NCBI GenBank assembly: GCA_002840975.1
Contig: PHDN01000002.1
Span: 1-64,000, forward strand
Length of the DNA stretch: 64,000 nucleotides
Direction: 5' to 3'
From: Bacteroidetes bacterium HGW-Bacteroidetes-16
GTDB taxonomy: Bacteria > Bacteroidota > Bacteroidia > Bacteroidales > F082
This document shows, one piece after another, positions 51,750 through 60,606 of this stretch (position 1 is the first letter of the stretch; each line of letters starts with the position of its first letter). The position numbers were made by a program, and so were the translations under genes. Below the pieces are notes generated by a model. That model ran no database searches and was not told the DNA's origin. It saw only the letters and a list, made by a program, of their open reading frames with translations.

Positions 51750-52097
51750 ATGACAACTTTAAGAAACTCAGTTCAACTGATCGGCCGCCTGGGCTCAGAC
51801 CCAACAACCAAAAAATTTGGTGAAAACAATTCCATCACCAGTTTCAGACTGGCTACTACCGAATCGTTTAAAAACAAAGACGGCGAACGCGTTACCGATA
51901 CCCAATGGCATCAGGTAGTGGCCCGCAATGGCAATGCCCGCGTAGCCGAAAAATACCTTCAAAAAGGACATGAGGTGGCTGTTTCAGGAAAACTGATCAA
52001 CCGCTCGTGGGAGGACAAAGAAGGAAAAACACACTACATCACCGAAGTGGAAGTAAAAGAACTGGTATTGCTTGAGAAAAAAGCTAAGCCTGCCTGA
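51750..52097 (+). CDS. ssb: Single-stranded DNA-binding protein, short form
   Basis: OB-fold DNA-binding protein of 115 residues. The core matches SSB: MTTLRNSVQLIGRLGSDPTTKKFG, NSITSFRLATTESFKNKDGERVTDTQWHQVVARNG, and LQKGHEVAVSGKLINRSWEDKEGKTHYITEVEVKEL. The disordered tail and the acidic tip (DDDIPF type) that recruits repair and replication partners are missing; it ends LEKKAKPA. It is therefore likely a secondary SSB used in repair, recombination or competence rather than the replicative one. It stands alone, with its own promoter and a terminator. Confidence 0.92.
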   Translation: MTTLRNSVQLIGRLGSDPTTKKFGENNSITSFRLATTESFKNKDGERVTDTQWHQVVARNGNARVAEKYLQKGHEVAVSGKLINRSWEDKEGKTHYITEVEVKELVLLEKKAKPA

Positions 52098-52132
52098 ACT
52101 TCCCTAAGAAACTTTAACCTGCTATTGATTTT

Positions 52133-52167
52133 AAAGTCCGGATCAACTGTGATTCGGACTTTTTTTT
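52133..52167. terminator. Rho-independent terminator after ssb
   Basis: AAAGTCCGGATCA and TGATTCGGACTTT pair (one G-U) around ACTG... and are followed by seven Ts on the + strand; on the other strand the hairpin lies over the stop of the MOSC gene and is followed by TTTAAA. It likely ends transcripts from both sides. Confidence 0.85.
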
Positions 52168-52808
52168 CGTGAGGCAAGAAAACCCCGGATATTGGTTTTT
52201 ATACTTTCAGATAAAAATGGTTCCTGAAGGGCTTTTTCAATTAAATGAACGTTTAAGGTTCCGCCCCTAAAAAGACTGAACACCTGGGCCACTGTAATAT
52301 TACCAATGTCTTTTTGATCCTGCAAAACAAGTTCATCGCCCATCTTTACAAACCCTTCTTCCAACACCCTGAAATAAGCACCGGGGAAATCGGCCATTTG
52401 AAATTGTTTCACCATGCTCATGTCAATAAACCGGATTCCCAACTTATAGCATGGAATACGTGGCTGCGAGACTTGTATCAAAGCGCCGCCCACCTTAAAA
52501 AGTTGACCAATAAATAAGTTGGTTTCATCCAGACCCTCAATGGTCAGGTTCTCGCCAAACATTCCCGGAAGCATTTCTTTTTCAGGATATTGCTTTTTCC
52601 AAAAAGCATAGCCACCCAATCCATAAGCATAACAGGCTTTGTCGATTCCACCATGATAACGCCGATCAACCACATGATCGTCTTTTACTCCAGATTTGGC
52701 AAGAAAAATGGGTGCTTTAGAAGAATATTTGTAAATACCCGTTTCCTCATTTTTACCATTGTAAACAATGGGGGTTCGTACTCCGATATTTACCGCAACG
52801 ACTTTCAC
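52143..52808 (-). CDS. MOSC domain protein (YiiM-like)
   Basis: Cytosolic protein of 221 residues with MOSC domain. GIDKACYAYGLGGYAFWKKQ, LPGMFGENLTIEGLDE (family GENL motif) and ALIQVSQPRIPCYKLGIR, with the conserved Cys, are as in YiiM. A C-terminal helical extension (about 155-221) matches its 3-alpha domain. YiiM reduces N-hydroxylated compounds with a molybdenum cofactor; Cys134-like residue is kept here. It lies 11 bp after sufT, so it is last in the SUF operon. Confidence 0.9.
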   Translation of the reverse strand: MKVVAVNIGVRTPIVYNGKNEETGIYKYSSKAPIFLAKSGVKDDHVVDRRYHGGIDKACYAYGLGGYAFWKKQYPEKEMLPGMFGENLTIEGLDETNLFIGQLFKVGGALIQVSQPRIPCYKLGIRFIDMSMVKQFQMADFPGAYFRVLEEGFVKMGDELVLQDQKDIGNITVAQVFSLFRGGTLNVHLIEKALQEPFLSESIKTNIRGFLASRKKSPNHS

Positions 52809-52819
52809 AAACAGGTAAA

Positions 52820-53143
52820 TTAAAGCAGGCCCATTTCAAGTTTTGCCTCATCCGACATCATCTCCATGTCCCAGGGGGGCTCAAAAGTGATTTCAAGATT
52901 GACCTCTGTAACACCTGTGAGGAATTCGATTTCTTCCTTTACCTGGGCCGGTAAACTTTCGGCAACAGGACAATTGGGTGCTGTAAGCGTCATCACCACC
53001 TTCACGTGTCCGTTTTCCTTTACATCAACCTCATAAATCAGACCGAGTTCGTATATATTAACGGGAATTTCAGGATCGTAAATATTCTTGGTTACGCGAA
53101 TGATTTTTTCTGTCAGTTCACGGATTTCATCTGGGTTCATCAT
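52820..53143 (-). CDS. sufT: SufT-like DUF59 (MIP18 family) protein
   Basis: Fe-S cluster maturation protein of 107 residues. The DUF59 core is visible: YDPEIPVNIYELGLIYEVDV, then VVMTLTAPNCPVAESLPAQV with the conserved Cys, and VNLEITFEPPWDMEMMSDEAKLEMG. Such proteins help to deliver clusters to target enzymes. Its start overlaps the sufE stop by 4 bp, which places it firmly in the SUF operon. Confidence 0.92.
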   Translation of the reverse strand: MMNPDEIRELTEKIIRVTKNIYDPEIPVNIYELGLIYEVDVKENGHVKVVMTLTAPNCPVAESLPAQVKEEIEFLTGVTEVNLEITFEPPWDMEMMSDEAKLEMGLL

Positions 53144-53568
53144 AGCTGATTTGATTTTAACTGAAAAGCCCTGGCATACAGTTGAATTTGTTTGATCATG
53201 GAAGCCAGTCCATTGGCACGGGTTGGTGAGAGGTGCTCCTGCAAGCCGATGCTTTCCAAAAATGAAAAATCAGCTTCCAAAATTTCCTGCGGAGTATGGT
53301 TTGAAAGAATTCGAATCAACAACGAAACAATGCCCTTGGTAATAACGGCATCGCTATCGGCAGTAAAAACAATCTGCCCTTCCTGTTCTTCGGCATGCAA
53401 CCAAACACGCGATTGGCAGCCAGAGATCAGGTGGTTGTTGGTTTTAAATTGAGAGTCTATCACCGGAAGGTCTTTTCCCAGTTCTATGAGGTAGGCGTAT
53501 TTGTCCATCCAATCATCAAACATCCAGAATTCTTCAACTACTCCTTGTGCACTTTCATTTATTGTCAT
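53140..53568 (-). CDS. sufE: Sulfur acceptor SufE
   Basis: Partner of the cysteine desulfurase, 142 residues. It contains LISGCQSRVWLHAEE, in which the Cys takes the persulfide from SufS, and the helices WMDKYAYLIELGKDLP and SPTRANGLASMIKQI that form the SufE/NifU fold. The length is normal. It lies 20 bp after sufS and overlaps sufT. Confidence 0.95.
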   Translation of the reverse strand: MTINESAQGVVEEFWMFDDWMDKYAYLIELGKDLPVIDSQFKTNNHLISGCQSRVWLHAEEQEGQIVFTADSDAVITKGIVSLLIRILSNHTPQEILEADFSFLESIGLQEHLSPTRANGLASMIKQIQLYARAFQLKSNQL

Positions 53569-53588
53569 ATCAAATTCAATTATCTGTT

Positions 53589-54806
53589 TTACAGCAACAT
53601 AGCAATTGCCTTTTTCAAAGATGCTACAAAATATTCTACCTCAGAAATGGTATTGTATAACCCAAATGAGGCCCTGATGGTTCCGTTGATTCCCAAAGAT
53701 TCAACCAAAGGTTGGGCACAATGGTTTCCGGTACGTACGGCAATGCCCATCTGATCGAGCAAAGTCCCCAAATCGTATGGATGTACTCCTTCAACTACAA
53801 ACGAGAGTACTGCCGTTTTATGCTTTGCAGTCCCGATTAGCTTAATACCGGGAACCTCCAGCATCAATGAAGTTGCGTGTTTCAACAATTTATCTTCATA
53901 TTTTTGAATCTTATCAATGCCAATTGTTTCCAGGTAATGCAATGCCGTTTCCATCCCCAGGACATCTGCTACGTTGGGAGTTCCTGCTTCAAATTTGTAA
54001 GGCAACCGATTAAAAACGGTTTCATTAAGAAAAACCTGATCAATCATTTCACCCCCAAACTGATAGGGAGGCATTTTGTTTAACCAAACCGATTTTCCGT
54101 ACAAAACACCTGCACCCATTGGCCCGTAAGCCTTGTGCGACGAGAAAGCGTAAAAATCACAGTCCAAATCCCTTACATCCACTGGAATGTGGGCAATGGC
54201 CTGTGCCCCGTCGATTAACACCGGAATACTGTATTTATGCGCTTTGGCAATCAGTTCTTTTACCGGGTTAATGGTTCCCAACACATTGCTTATATGCGAA
54301 ATAGCCATCATTTTCACCTTTGGAGAAAGCATCTGTGTGGCAGTTTCCATATCCAGGGTTCCATCTTCTAAAACAGGAATCACACTCAACCGGGCCTTTT
54401 TACTTAAACATAACTGCTGCCATGGAACCAGATTGCTGTGGTGTTCCATTTCTGAAATAATAATTTCATCTCCCTGATGGACAAACGATTGGAAACAGGT
54501 TGAAACCAGATTGATGGAATCGGTAGTGCCACGTGTAAAGATGACTTCCTCCGTTTTCAGGGCATTGATGTATTGTGCGATAAAATTTCGGGCACCTTCA
54601 AAACTAACTGTTGCCAGGTTGCTCAAATGATGGGCTCCCCGGTGAACATTGCTGTTTTCCGTTTCGTAATATTCTACCAACCTGTTTATTACCTGGCGGG
54701 GTTTTTGTGTAGTGGCTCCGTTATCGAAGTACACCAGAGGTTTTCCGTGCACCTGCGTCGACAGGATAGGAAAATCATTGCGCAATTGGTTAACAGGAAA
54801 GGCCAT
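53589..54806 (-). CDS. sufS: Cysteine desulfurase SufS
   Basis: PLP enzyme of 405 residues (class V aminotransferase fold) taking sulfur from cysteine. PLP-binding motifs: THISEMEHHSN-type region (SEMEHHSNLVPW), FYAFSSHKAYGPMGAGVLYG with the Schiff-base Lys, and VRTGNHCAQPLVESLGI with the catalytic Cys. This is the group II desulfurase type, which needs SufE, encoded next. It lies just 3 bp after sufD. Confidence 0.96.
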   Translation of the reverse strand: MAFPVNQLRNDFPILSTQVHGKPLVYFDNGATTQKPRQVINRLVEYYETENSNVHRGAHHLSNLATVSFEGARNFIAQYINALKTEEVIFTRGTTDSINLVSTCFQSFVHQGDEIIISEMEHHSNLVPWQQLCLSKKARLSVIPVLEDGTLDMETATQMLSPKVKMMAISHISNVLGTINPVKELIAKAHKYSIPVLIDGAQAIAHIPVDVRDLDCDFYAFSSHKAYGPMGAGVLYGKSVWLNKMPPYQFGGEMIDQVFLNETVFNRLPYKFEAGTPNVADVLGMETALHYLETIGIDKIQKYEDKLLKHATSLMLEVPGIKLIGTAKHKTAVLSFVVEGVHPYDLGTLLDQMGIAVRTGNHCAQPLVESLGINGTIRASFGLYNTISEVEYFVASLKKAIAMLL

Positions 54807-54809
54807 GTT

Positions 54810-56225
54810 TTAAATTTTACTCATATCAATTTCAAATTCCATGGGGATGTCCGGTGTAGAACAATGCAACACGCACTTTTCACAAATGGATAATTCACCA
54901 CGCAGACGTTTTTTAACCATGTCTTCAATGCTTACACGAAGTGGCTGTATGTCAATCTTTTCAGCCACTTCGGCTGCAAAAGCGTACATCAGCAACAAAC
55001 GGGCATCACGTTTACAGATACCGCGTTGCATCAGATAGAACATGGCATCATGATCGAGCTGACCGATGGTGGCACCATGGCTGCATTTTACATCATCTGC
55101 ATAGATTTCTAAAAAAGGCATCGTATCCACCTTGGCGGTGGAAGTCATAAGGATATTGTTGTTTCGCTGAAAAGCGTTGGTTTTCTGGGCATCCCTGCCC
55201 ACAAGAACAAACCCATTAAAAATGGCAGAGGATTCATCATCCAACACCCCTTTGAACAATTCAGAACTATTGCAATTAGCAACAGCATGATTTACAAACA
55301 CCTGGTTATCTACCTGTTGTTTTTTATCCATGAGGTAAATACCATTCAAATCCGCTTCAGCACCTTCACCCTGCAAATCCACATTCAGTTCGTTGCGGAT
55401 AGCTCCACCGTTTAAGGTGATCACATTCACTTTTAAACGGCTGTTACGTTGCTGAACAACAGAAGTGCTGTTTATCAGAAATGTATGGTTGTTAATATTT
55501 TGTAGCTTATACAAATCGAGGCTGGCGTTTTCACCGATAAAAATCTCGGTAACCGTATTGATCATACTGGATTGATGATTGACAGAGTCATCGCAATGCA
55601 TGAGCGACAAATGGCTGTTCTTACCTAATATCACCAGGTTGCGCGAGTTGATCATCAGCTTTTGTGTATCATTCACCATTTTAATCAACTGGATTGATTC
55701 CTCAACATGCACCTGATCGGGAACATAAATAAATAAACCATCATTAAAAAAGGCTGTATTTATATGCGAATAACCATGCAAATTGTATTTTGCGATTTTG
55801 CCAAAATGCCGTTCAAATAATTCAGGAACCTCTTTTTGAGCCGTCTGAATGCTGCCAATTACCACCCCATTTTCCATGGTGCGCAATGTTTGTTTCTCTG
55901 AGGTATAATACCAGCCATTGAGCAATGCTTCCACTTGGGTGGTAAAACCATGAATGGAACATTGAAATATTTCGCTTACTTTTTGTGTATAAGTAGGCTT
56001 TGAACTAACTACCTCATAAGATTGCTCACTAACCTGATCAAATTTGGAGTTTCGCCACTTCTCGTTTAAACGGCCTGGCAATCCGGTTTTCCTGAATGCC
56101 TCAAAAGCGAGCAAACGTGCCTCCGTCACCTTAGTTAATTCGTTTGAAGATCGACTCAGGGAACTTTCAAACGAATTTCGCAGGGCGGACTCCAGGATCG
56201 AATATTTTTTTTCTGATGGATTCAT
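54810..56225 (-). CDS. sufD: Fe-S scaffold subunit SufD
   Basis: Scaffold subunit of 471 residues, start at ATG 56225 (MNPSEKKYSIL) after AGGAAA; a start 18 bp earlier is possible. A helical N-terminal domain (to about 130) is followed by the SufBD right-handed beta-helix, with DLYKLQNINNHTFLINSTSVVQQRNSRLKVN and YADDVKCSHGATIGQLDHDAMFYLMQRGI, the conserved His of which helps build the cluster with SufB. It is longer than E. coli SufD (423). It forms SufBC2D. Confidence 0.95.
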   Translation of the reverse strand: MNPSEKKYSILESALRNSFESSLSRSSNELTKVTEARLLAFEAFRKTGLPGRLNEKWRNSKFDQVSEQSYEVVSSKPTYTQKVSEIFQCSIHGFTTQVEALLNGWYYTSEKQTLRTMENGVVIGSIQTAQKEVPELFERHFGKIAKYNLHGYSHINTAFFNDGLFIYVPDQVHVEESIQLIKMVNDTQKLMINSRNLVILGKNSHLSLMHCDDSVNHQSSMINTVTEIFIGENASLDLYKLQNINNHTFLINSTSVVQQRNSRLKVNVITLNGGAIRNELNVDLQGEGAEADLNGIYLMDKKQQVDNQVFVNHAVANCNSSELFKGVLDDESSAIFNGFVLVGRDAQKTNAFQRNNNILMTSTAKVDTMPFLEIYADDVKCSHGATIGQLDHDAMFYLMQRGICKRDARLLLMYAFAAEVAEKIDIQPLRVSIEDMVKKRLRGELSICEKCVLHCSTPDIPMEFEIDMSKI

Positions 56226-56253
56226 ATCACTTTTTCCTATCATCTTCAGATTC

Positions 56254-56994
56254 CTACTTTAGCCAGTCGTATCCCTTTTCTTCGAGTTCGAATGCCAGCT
56301 CTTTTCCTCCCGATTTCACGATGCGGCCATCGTACATTACATGCACAAAATCAGGTATAATAAAGTCGAGCAGTCGTTGGTAATGTGTAATCACCACGAA
56401 ACCATTGTCGTTTGAACGCAATGCGTTAACGCCTTTAGCAACTACTTTCAGCGCATCAATGTCCAGACCCGAATCGGTTTCATCTAAAATCGCCAGCGTT
56501 GGCTCCAACATGGCCATTTGAAAAATTTCATTTTTCTTTTTTTCTCCACCCGAAAATCCTTCGTTTACAGAACGATTGTTCAATTTCGCCTGGATGTCGA
56601 CCAACTGCTTCTTCAGTTCCATTTTTTTTAAAAATTCACCCGCTGTGACTATAGGGAGTCCTTCAAATTCATGTTTGGCATTCAAGGCTGTCCGCATGAA
56701 GTTGGTCATGCTAACTCCCGGAATTTCGACCGGATACTGAAAACTTAAAAAAACACCTTTGTTCGCCCGTTCGTTGGGTAACATCTCATTGATTAACTCC
56801 TCTTTAAACCAAATTTCGCCTTGAGTGATTTCATAACCATCGCGCCCGGTAATGGCCGCGGCCAGGGTACTTTTCCCCGTTCCGTTGGGACCCATAATGG
56901 CATGTACTTCGCCTTGGTTTACCCTCAGGTTCAATCCTTTTAATATTTCTTTTCCATTAATGGAAACATGAAGATTATTAATATTCAGTAGCAT
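56254..56994 (-). CDS. sufC: ABC-type ATPase SufC
   Basis: ATPase of the SUF scaffold, 246 residues. Walker A is GPNGTGKST, Q-loop FLSFQYP, signature NEGFSGGEKKKNE (the SufC form), Walker B TLAILDETDSGLD and switch His in VITHYQRLLD. It powers the rearrangement of SufBD during cluster assembly. The start ATG gives MLLNINNLHVSI, the family beginning. It is between sufB (44 bp) and sufD. Confidence 0.97.
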   Translation of the reverse strand: MLLNINNLHVSINGKEILKGLNLRVNQGEVHAIMGPNGTGKSTLAAAITGRDGYEITQGEIWFKEELINEMLPNERANKGVFLSFQYPVEIPGVSMTNFMRTALNAKHEFEGLPIVTAGEFLKKMELKKQLVDIQAKLNNRSVNEGFSGGEKKKNEIFQMAMLEPTLAILDETDSGLDIDALKVVAKGVNALRSNDNGFVVITHYQRLLDFIIPDFVHVMYDGRIVKSGGKELAFELEEKGYDWLK

Positions 56995-57037
56995 TCTACT
57001 CTTTTTTTTATTAAATAACTATCTAATTAAATGACTT

Positions 57038-58492
57038 TTAGCCTACACTACCCTCCAGCGTGATGGCCAATAATTTTTGAGCCTCCACAGCGAACTCCAT
57101 GGGAAGTTTGTTGAGCACTTCTTTGGCATATCCGTTGACGATGAGTCCGATGGCTTTTTCCGAATCGATTCCGCGTTGCTGACAATAAAACAGTTGGTCT
57201 TCTGAAATTTTGGAAGTGGTAGCCTCATGTTCCACCACAGAGGTTTCGTTTCCGGTGTTGATATAGGGGAAAGTATGAGCTCCGCATTTACTTCCAAGCA
57301 ACAGCGAATCGCATTGTGAAAAATTACGTGAATTGCTCGCTTTTTTGGCAATGCGAACCATTCCCCGGTAGCTGTTGTTGCTAAAGCCGGCTGAAATTCC
57401 TTTTGAAATAATGGTGCTCTTTGTGTTCTTACCCAGATGAATCATTTTTGTTCCGGTGTCAGCCTGTTGGTAGTGGTTGGTAACGGCTACCGAATAAAAC
57501 TCACCAATACTGTGGTCACCTTTTAATATGCAGGAAGGATATTTCCAGGTAATTGCAGATCCGGTTTCAACCTGTGTCCAGCTGATTTTCGAATGATCGC
57601 CTTTACAAATACCCCGTTTTGTCACAAAATTATAAATGCCGCCTTTTCCGTTTTTATCGCCCGGGTACCAGTTTTGTACAGTGGAATATTTTACCTCCGC
57701 TCCTGTTTCAGCAATAATTTCAACGATTGCGGCATGCAATTGGTTTTCATCACGTTGAGGCGCAGTGCAACCCTCCAGATAACTCACATAAGCTCCTTCG
57801 TCAGCCACCAGTAAGGTGCGTTCGAACTGACCGGTATTAGCGGCATTAATTCTAAAATAGGTTGACAATTCCATTGGGCAGCGCACACCTTTTGGGATAT
57901 AGCAAAACGAGCCATCACTAAAAACGGCTGAATTAAGTGCAGCAAAAAAGTTGTCACGGTATGGAACCACGCTGCCCATGTATTTTTTTACCAATTCGGG
58001 ATATTCTTGCACGGCTTCGCTGAACGAACAAAAGATGATGCCATGTTTCGATAGCGTTTCTCTAAAAGTAGTTTTTACCGAAACACTATCAATGACCGCA
58101 TCCACAGCAACTCCGGAGAGAACTTTTTGTTCTTCAAGTGAAATACCCAGTTTTTTAAAGGTGTCGAGCAGCTCAGGGTCTACTTCGTCCAGGCTTTCTA
58201 GCTGCTTTTTCTTTTTTGGAGCTGCATAATAGATGATATCCTGGTATTTGATTGGAGGATGATGCAAATGGGCCCAGGTTGGTTCTTCTATGGTAAGCCA
58301 GTGATGAAATGCTTTTAAACGAAATTCGAGTAACCAGTCGGGTTCGTTTTTTTTGTCAGAAATAAACCGGATGGTTTCTTCTGTTAACCCGACGGCGGCA
58401 GTATCCATCTCAATATTTGTATAAAACCCATACTGATATTCTTTGGATGTTACTTCCTCTAATATATTGTTCTGATCTTTATCTTCTGACAT
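57038..58492 (-). CDS. sufB: Fe-S scaffold subunit SufB
   Basis: Main scaffold of the SUF system, 484 residues, and first gene of the operon. The beta-helix domain contains [57 protein letters not shown] and the [17 protein letters not shown] region with the conserved cysteines, and the C-terminal [20 protein letters not shown]. This cluster (sufB-C-D-S-E-T) without sufA, sufU or isc genes is the standard Bacteroidota layout. Confidence 0.96.
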   Translation of the reverse strand: MSEDKDQNNILEEVTSKEYQYGFYTNIEMDTAAVGLTEETIRFISDKKNEPDWLLEFRLKAFHHWLTIEEPTWAHLHHPPIKYQDIIYYAAPKKKKQLESLDEVDPELLDTFKKLGISLEEQKVLSGVAVDAVIDSVSVKTTFRETLSKHGIIFCSFSEAVQEYPELVKKYMGSVVPYRDNFFAALNSAVFSDGSFCYIPKGVRCPMELSTYFRINAANTGQFERTLLVADEGAYVSYLEGCTAPQRDENQLHAAIVEIIAETGAEVKYSTVQNWYPGDKNGKGGIYNFVTKRGICKGDHSKISWTQVETGSAITWKYPSCILKGDHSIGEFYSVAVTNHYQQADTGTKMIHLGKNTKSTIISKGISAGFSNNSYRGMVRIAKKASNSRNFSQCDSLLLGSKCGAHTFPYINTGNETSVVEHEATTSKISEDQLFYCQQRGIDSEKAIGLIVNGYAKEVLNKLPMEFAVEAQKLLAITLEGSVG

Positions 58493-58527
58493 TTTGTTCC
58501 TATTTAGAACTATTTTAAATAAGATTG

Positions 58528-58535
58528 CAAAAATA
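58528..58535 (-). promoter_or_regulatory. -7 box of the SUF operon
   Basis: TATTTTTG on the minus strand fits TAnnTTTG, 36 bp before sufB. No TTG at 19 bp; no IscR/SufR-like gene is nearby. Confidence 0.45.
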
Positions 58536-58716
58536 CGAATTATATATCAAACATGGGGTTCATCTAACGAATTTCGATGCGACCCTTACAAAATGAATGG
58601 TTAACCAATCTTTTCACTTTAAAGACTCAAAGGACGCCAGGAAACACCAGGATTAAAGGCGCTATAAACTGAAATTCTTTGTGCCTTTTGGAAAAATATT
58701 CTCTGGAAAGATTAAC

Positions 58717-59076
58717 TCAATGACGGAGTTCATCTGCCATGATTTTAAGTGCGTATTGAATGGTAACGGTCAGTTCCTCAACCAGGGCAGGAACCTCTCT
58801 CTGAGTTACGTCATCCTTGGAAAAGAGTTCCAAGGTTCTGATGACCTTCATGGCTTGCTGTAAATCGAACACATCAAGTGATGGTTTTATCCGGTGCGCG
58901 ATGGTGGCCACCTCATCAAAACAGCCCCTGGCGGCATTTTCCTTAAGCAACACCAGTTCAGGTGGAATGGTTTCCAGAAAAAGCCCAATCATTTCAACCA
59001 CTTGATGTGGATCGTCTCCTAAAAATCCGGATAGTTTTTTCAGGTTATATGGTTTTGGTAGGTGAGTGCTCATCAA
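58717..59076 (-). CDS. Histidine phosphotransfer (Hpt) protein
   Basis: Small four-helix protein of 119 residues with an Hpt domain. The phosphoacceptor motif is VATIAHRIKPSLDVF (His about 61), a form common in Bacteroidota. It would take phosphate from a hybrid kinase and pass it to a receiver. Its start overlaps the stop of the sigma-54 regulator upstream by 4 bp (ATGA), so the two are coupled and likely partners. No histidine kinase is nearby, so the phosphate source lies elsewhere. Confidence 0.85.
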   Translation of the reverse strand: MMSTHLPKPYNLKKLSGFLGDDPHQVVEMIGLFLETIPPELVLLKENAARGCFDEVATIAHRIKPSLDVFDLQQAMKVIRTLELFSKDDVTQREVPALVEELTVTIQYALKIMADELRH

Positions 59077-60413
59077 ATTTCATGATTTTTTAACATCCGG
59101 TAAATGGTCGATTTTCCAATGTTGAGTTTTTTTGCCGTAACCACCACGTTGTTATCGTTTTTCTCAAGAAAATAACTCACGATACGCTTGTTATACTCCT
59201 CAAGGGTGCATTCGTTGAACAGAAAATTTGAAATCGAATCAGTTGTGTTAAAGTTAATGCTTTCGGGGCCAATCTCGGTGGTATCAGAAAGCACTACTGC
59301 CAGTTCTATTACAGCCTTTAACTCACGCACATTTCCGGGATATCCATAACTCATCAGTTTTTCCTGGGCTTTAAGACTGATGCTTTTTGTGGGTAAATTG
59401 TTTGCTTCGCAAAATTCATCTGTAAAATATTTGGCCAACACGATAATGTCATTTCCACGCTGCCTTAAGGGTGGTAATTCGATGGGTAATCCGAGTAACC
59501 GATAATAAAGATCTTCCCTGAAATTTCCATTTTTTACCTCGTCTGCCAGATTTTTATGAGTAGAAACTATTAATCTGACATCAAGCTTAATGAGTGTATT
59601 ACCGCCAAGACGTGAAAGCTCGTTTTCCTGCAATACCCTCAATAGTTTTGATTGCATATTTAGGCTCATTTCGCCAATCTCATCCAAAAAAATGGTGCCT
59701 CCATTGGCTTGCTCAAATTTTCCTATTTTTCGAGCGTTGGCACCCGTAAATGCACCTTTTTCATATCCAAACAGTTCACTTTCTATCAGTTCTGAAGGGA
59801 TGGCTGCCACGTTTACTGCCACGAATGGCTGGTTGGTCCTGGTAGAGTTGTAATGAATGGCCTTTGCCACCAACTCCTTTCCGGTTCCTGTTTCACCAAT
59901 AATGGAAACGGTAATCCGTGCCTTTAGAGCACGATCCATCAGAGAAAAAACATTTTTTATTGCCGTGCTATTTCCTTTAATGTTAGCAAAATTGTATTTT
60001 TTCCCAACTTCTTCTTTTAGCACATTGATTTCTCGCTTTAATTGCTTGTTCTCACGAATTTTATTGGCCACGTTCCATAGCCTGTCCTGGGTATCCTGAT
60101 CTTTAACGAAATAATCGTAAGCCCCTTCTTTCAACAGGTAAACAGCCGTCTTTACATCCTCCTGCCCCGAAACAATGACTATGGGCAGATCGGGGTAATC
60201 AAAATGAACTTTTTTAAGGATACTGTCGCCGGAAAAATCGGGTAATCGATAATCCAACGATATCATATCCGGCATAAGGTGAAGATTTGTGAGACAATCC
60301 TTTCCTGTTAAATATAAATAGACTTCGTTTTCAGGATTAAGTTGTAAATGGCGTTTTAGCAATTCTCCATAAAAACGGTCGTCCTCAACAATAAATATTT
60401 TAAACGAACTCAT
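59073..60413 (-). CDS. Sigma-54 response regulator (NtrC type)
   Basis: Response regulator of 446 residues. Receiver (1-120) with EDDR, Asp in MISLDYRLPDFSG, Ser/Thr in VIVSGQED and Lys in DYFVKDQD. AAA+ domain with GETGTGKE, GAFTGA, GTIFLDEIGE and YPGNVRELKAVIEL. C-terminal Fis-type HTH (VVVTAKKLNIGKSTIYRML). It activates sigma-54 promoters. Unlike the other NtrC-type gene (36812) it is followed by an Hpt gene, which suggests a phosphorelay. A palindrome and a -7 box lie upstream, in the gap shared with the divergent gene at 60607. Confidence 0.93.
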   Translation of the reverse strand: MSSFKIFIVEDDRFYGELLKRHLQLNPENEVYLYLTGKDCLTNLHLMPDMISLDYRLPDFSGDSILKKVHFDYPDLPIVIVSGQEDVKTAVYLLKEGAYDYFVKDQDTQDRLWNVANKIRENKQLKREINVLKEEVGKKYNFANIKGNSTAIKNVFSLMDRALKARITVSIIGETGTGKELVAKAIHYNSTRTNQPFVAVNVAAIPSELIESELFGYEKGAFTGANARKIGKFEQANGGTIFLDEIGEMSLNMQSKLLRVLQENELSRLGGNTLIKLDVRLIVSTHKNLADEVKNGNFREDLYYRLLGLPIELPPLRQRGNDIIVLAKYFTDEFCEANNLPTKSISLKAQEKLMSYGYPGNVRELKAVIELAVVLSDTTEIGPESINFNTTDSISNFLFNECTLEEYNKRIVSYFLEKNDNNVVVTAKKLNIGKSTIYRMLKNHEI

Positions 60414-60456
60414 AAAGTATAGGTGTTTATGTGTTGTGACACATTGAGAGTTTGAA

Positions 60457-60487
60457 CAAATGTAGTGCGTTTTTCCAATTATTGGAA
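60457..60487 (-). promoter_or_regulatory. -7 box and palindrome before the sigma-54 regulator
   Basis: TACATTTG (60457-60464) on the minus strand fits TAnnTTTG, 44 bp before the ATG. TTCCAAT-T-ATTGGAA (60473-60487) lies just upstream, in the -15 to -30 region, as an operator would. Confidence 0.45.
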
Positions 60488-60579
60488 TTTATTTCAAACA
60501 TTTTACTTAAAATATTTCATAGGCATCATTTCTTTAACAACACACAAAGGCATGATAGAACCATCTGGTTGTTTTTGAT

Positions 60580-60587
60580 TAATTTCG
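60580..60587 (+). promoter_or_regulatory. -7 box of the PHP-like/GT39 operon
   Basis: TAATTTCG (one base off TAnnTTTG, a frequent variant) 19 bp before the ATG at 60607. Confidence 0.35.
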
Positions 60588-60606
60588 CGGCCACTAAACT
60601 CGCTTA

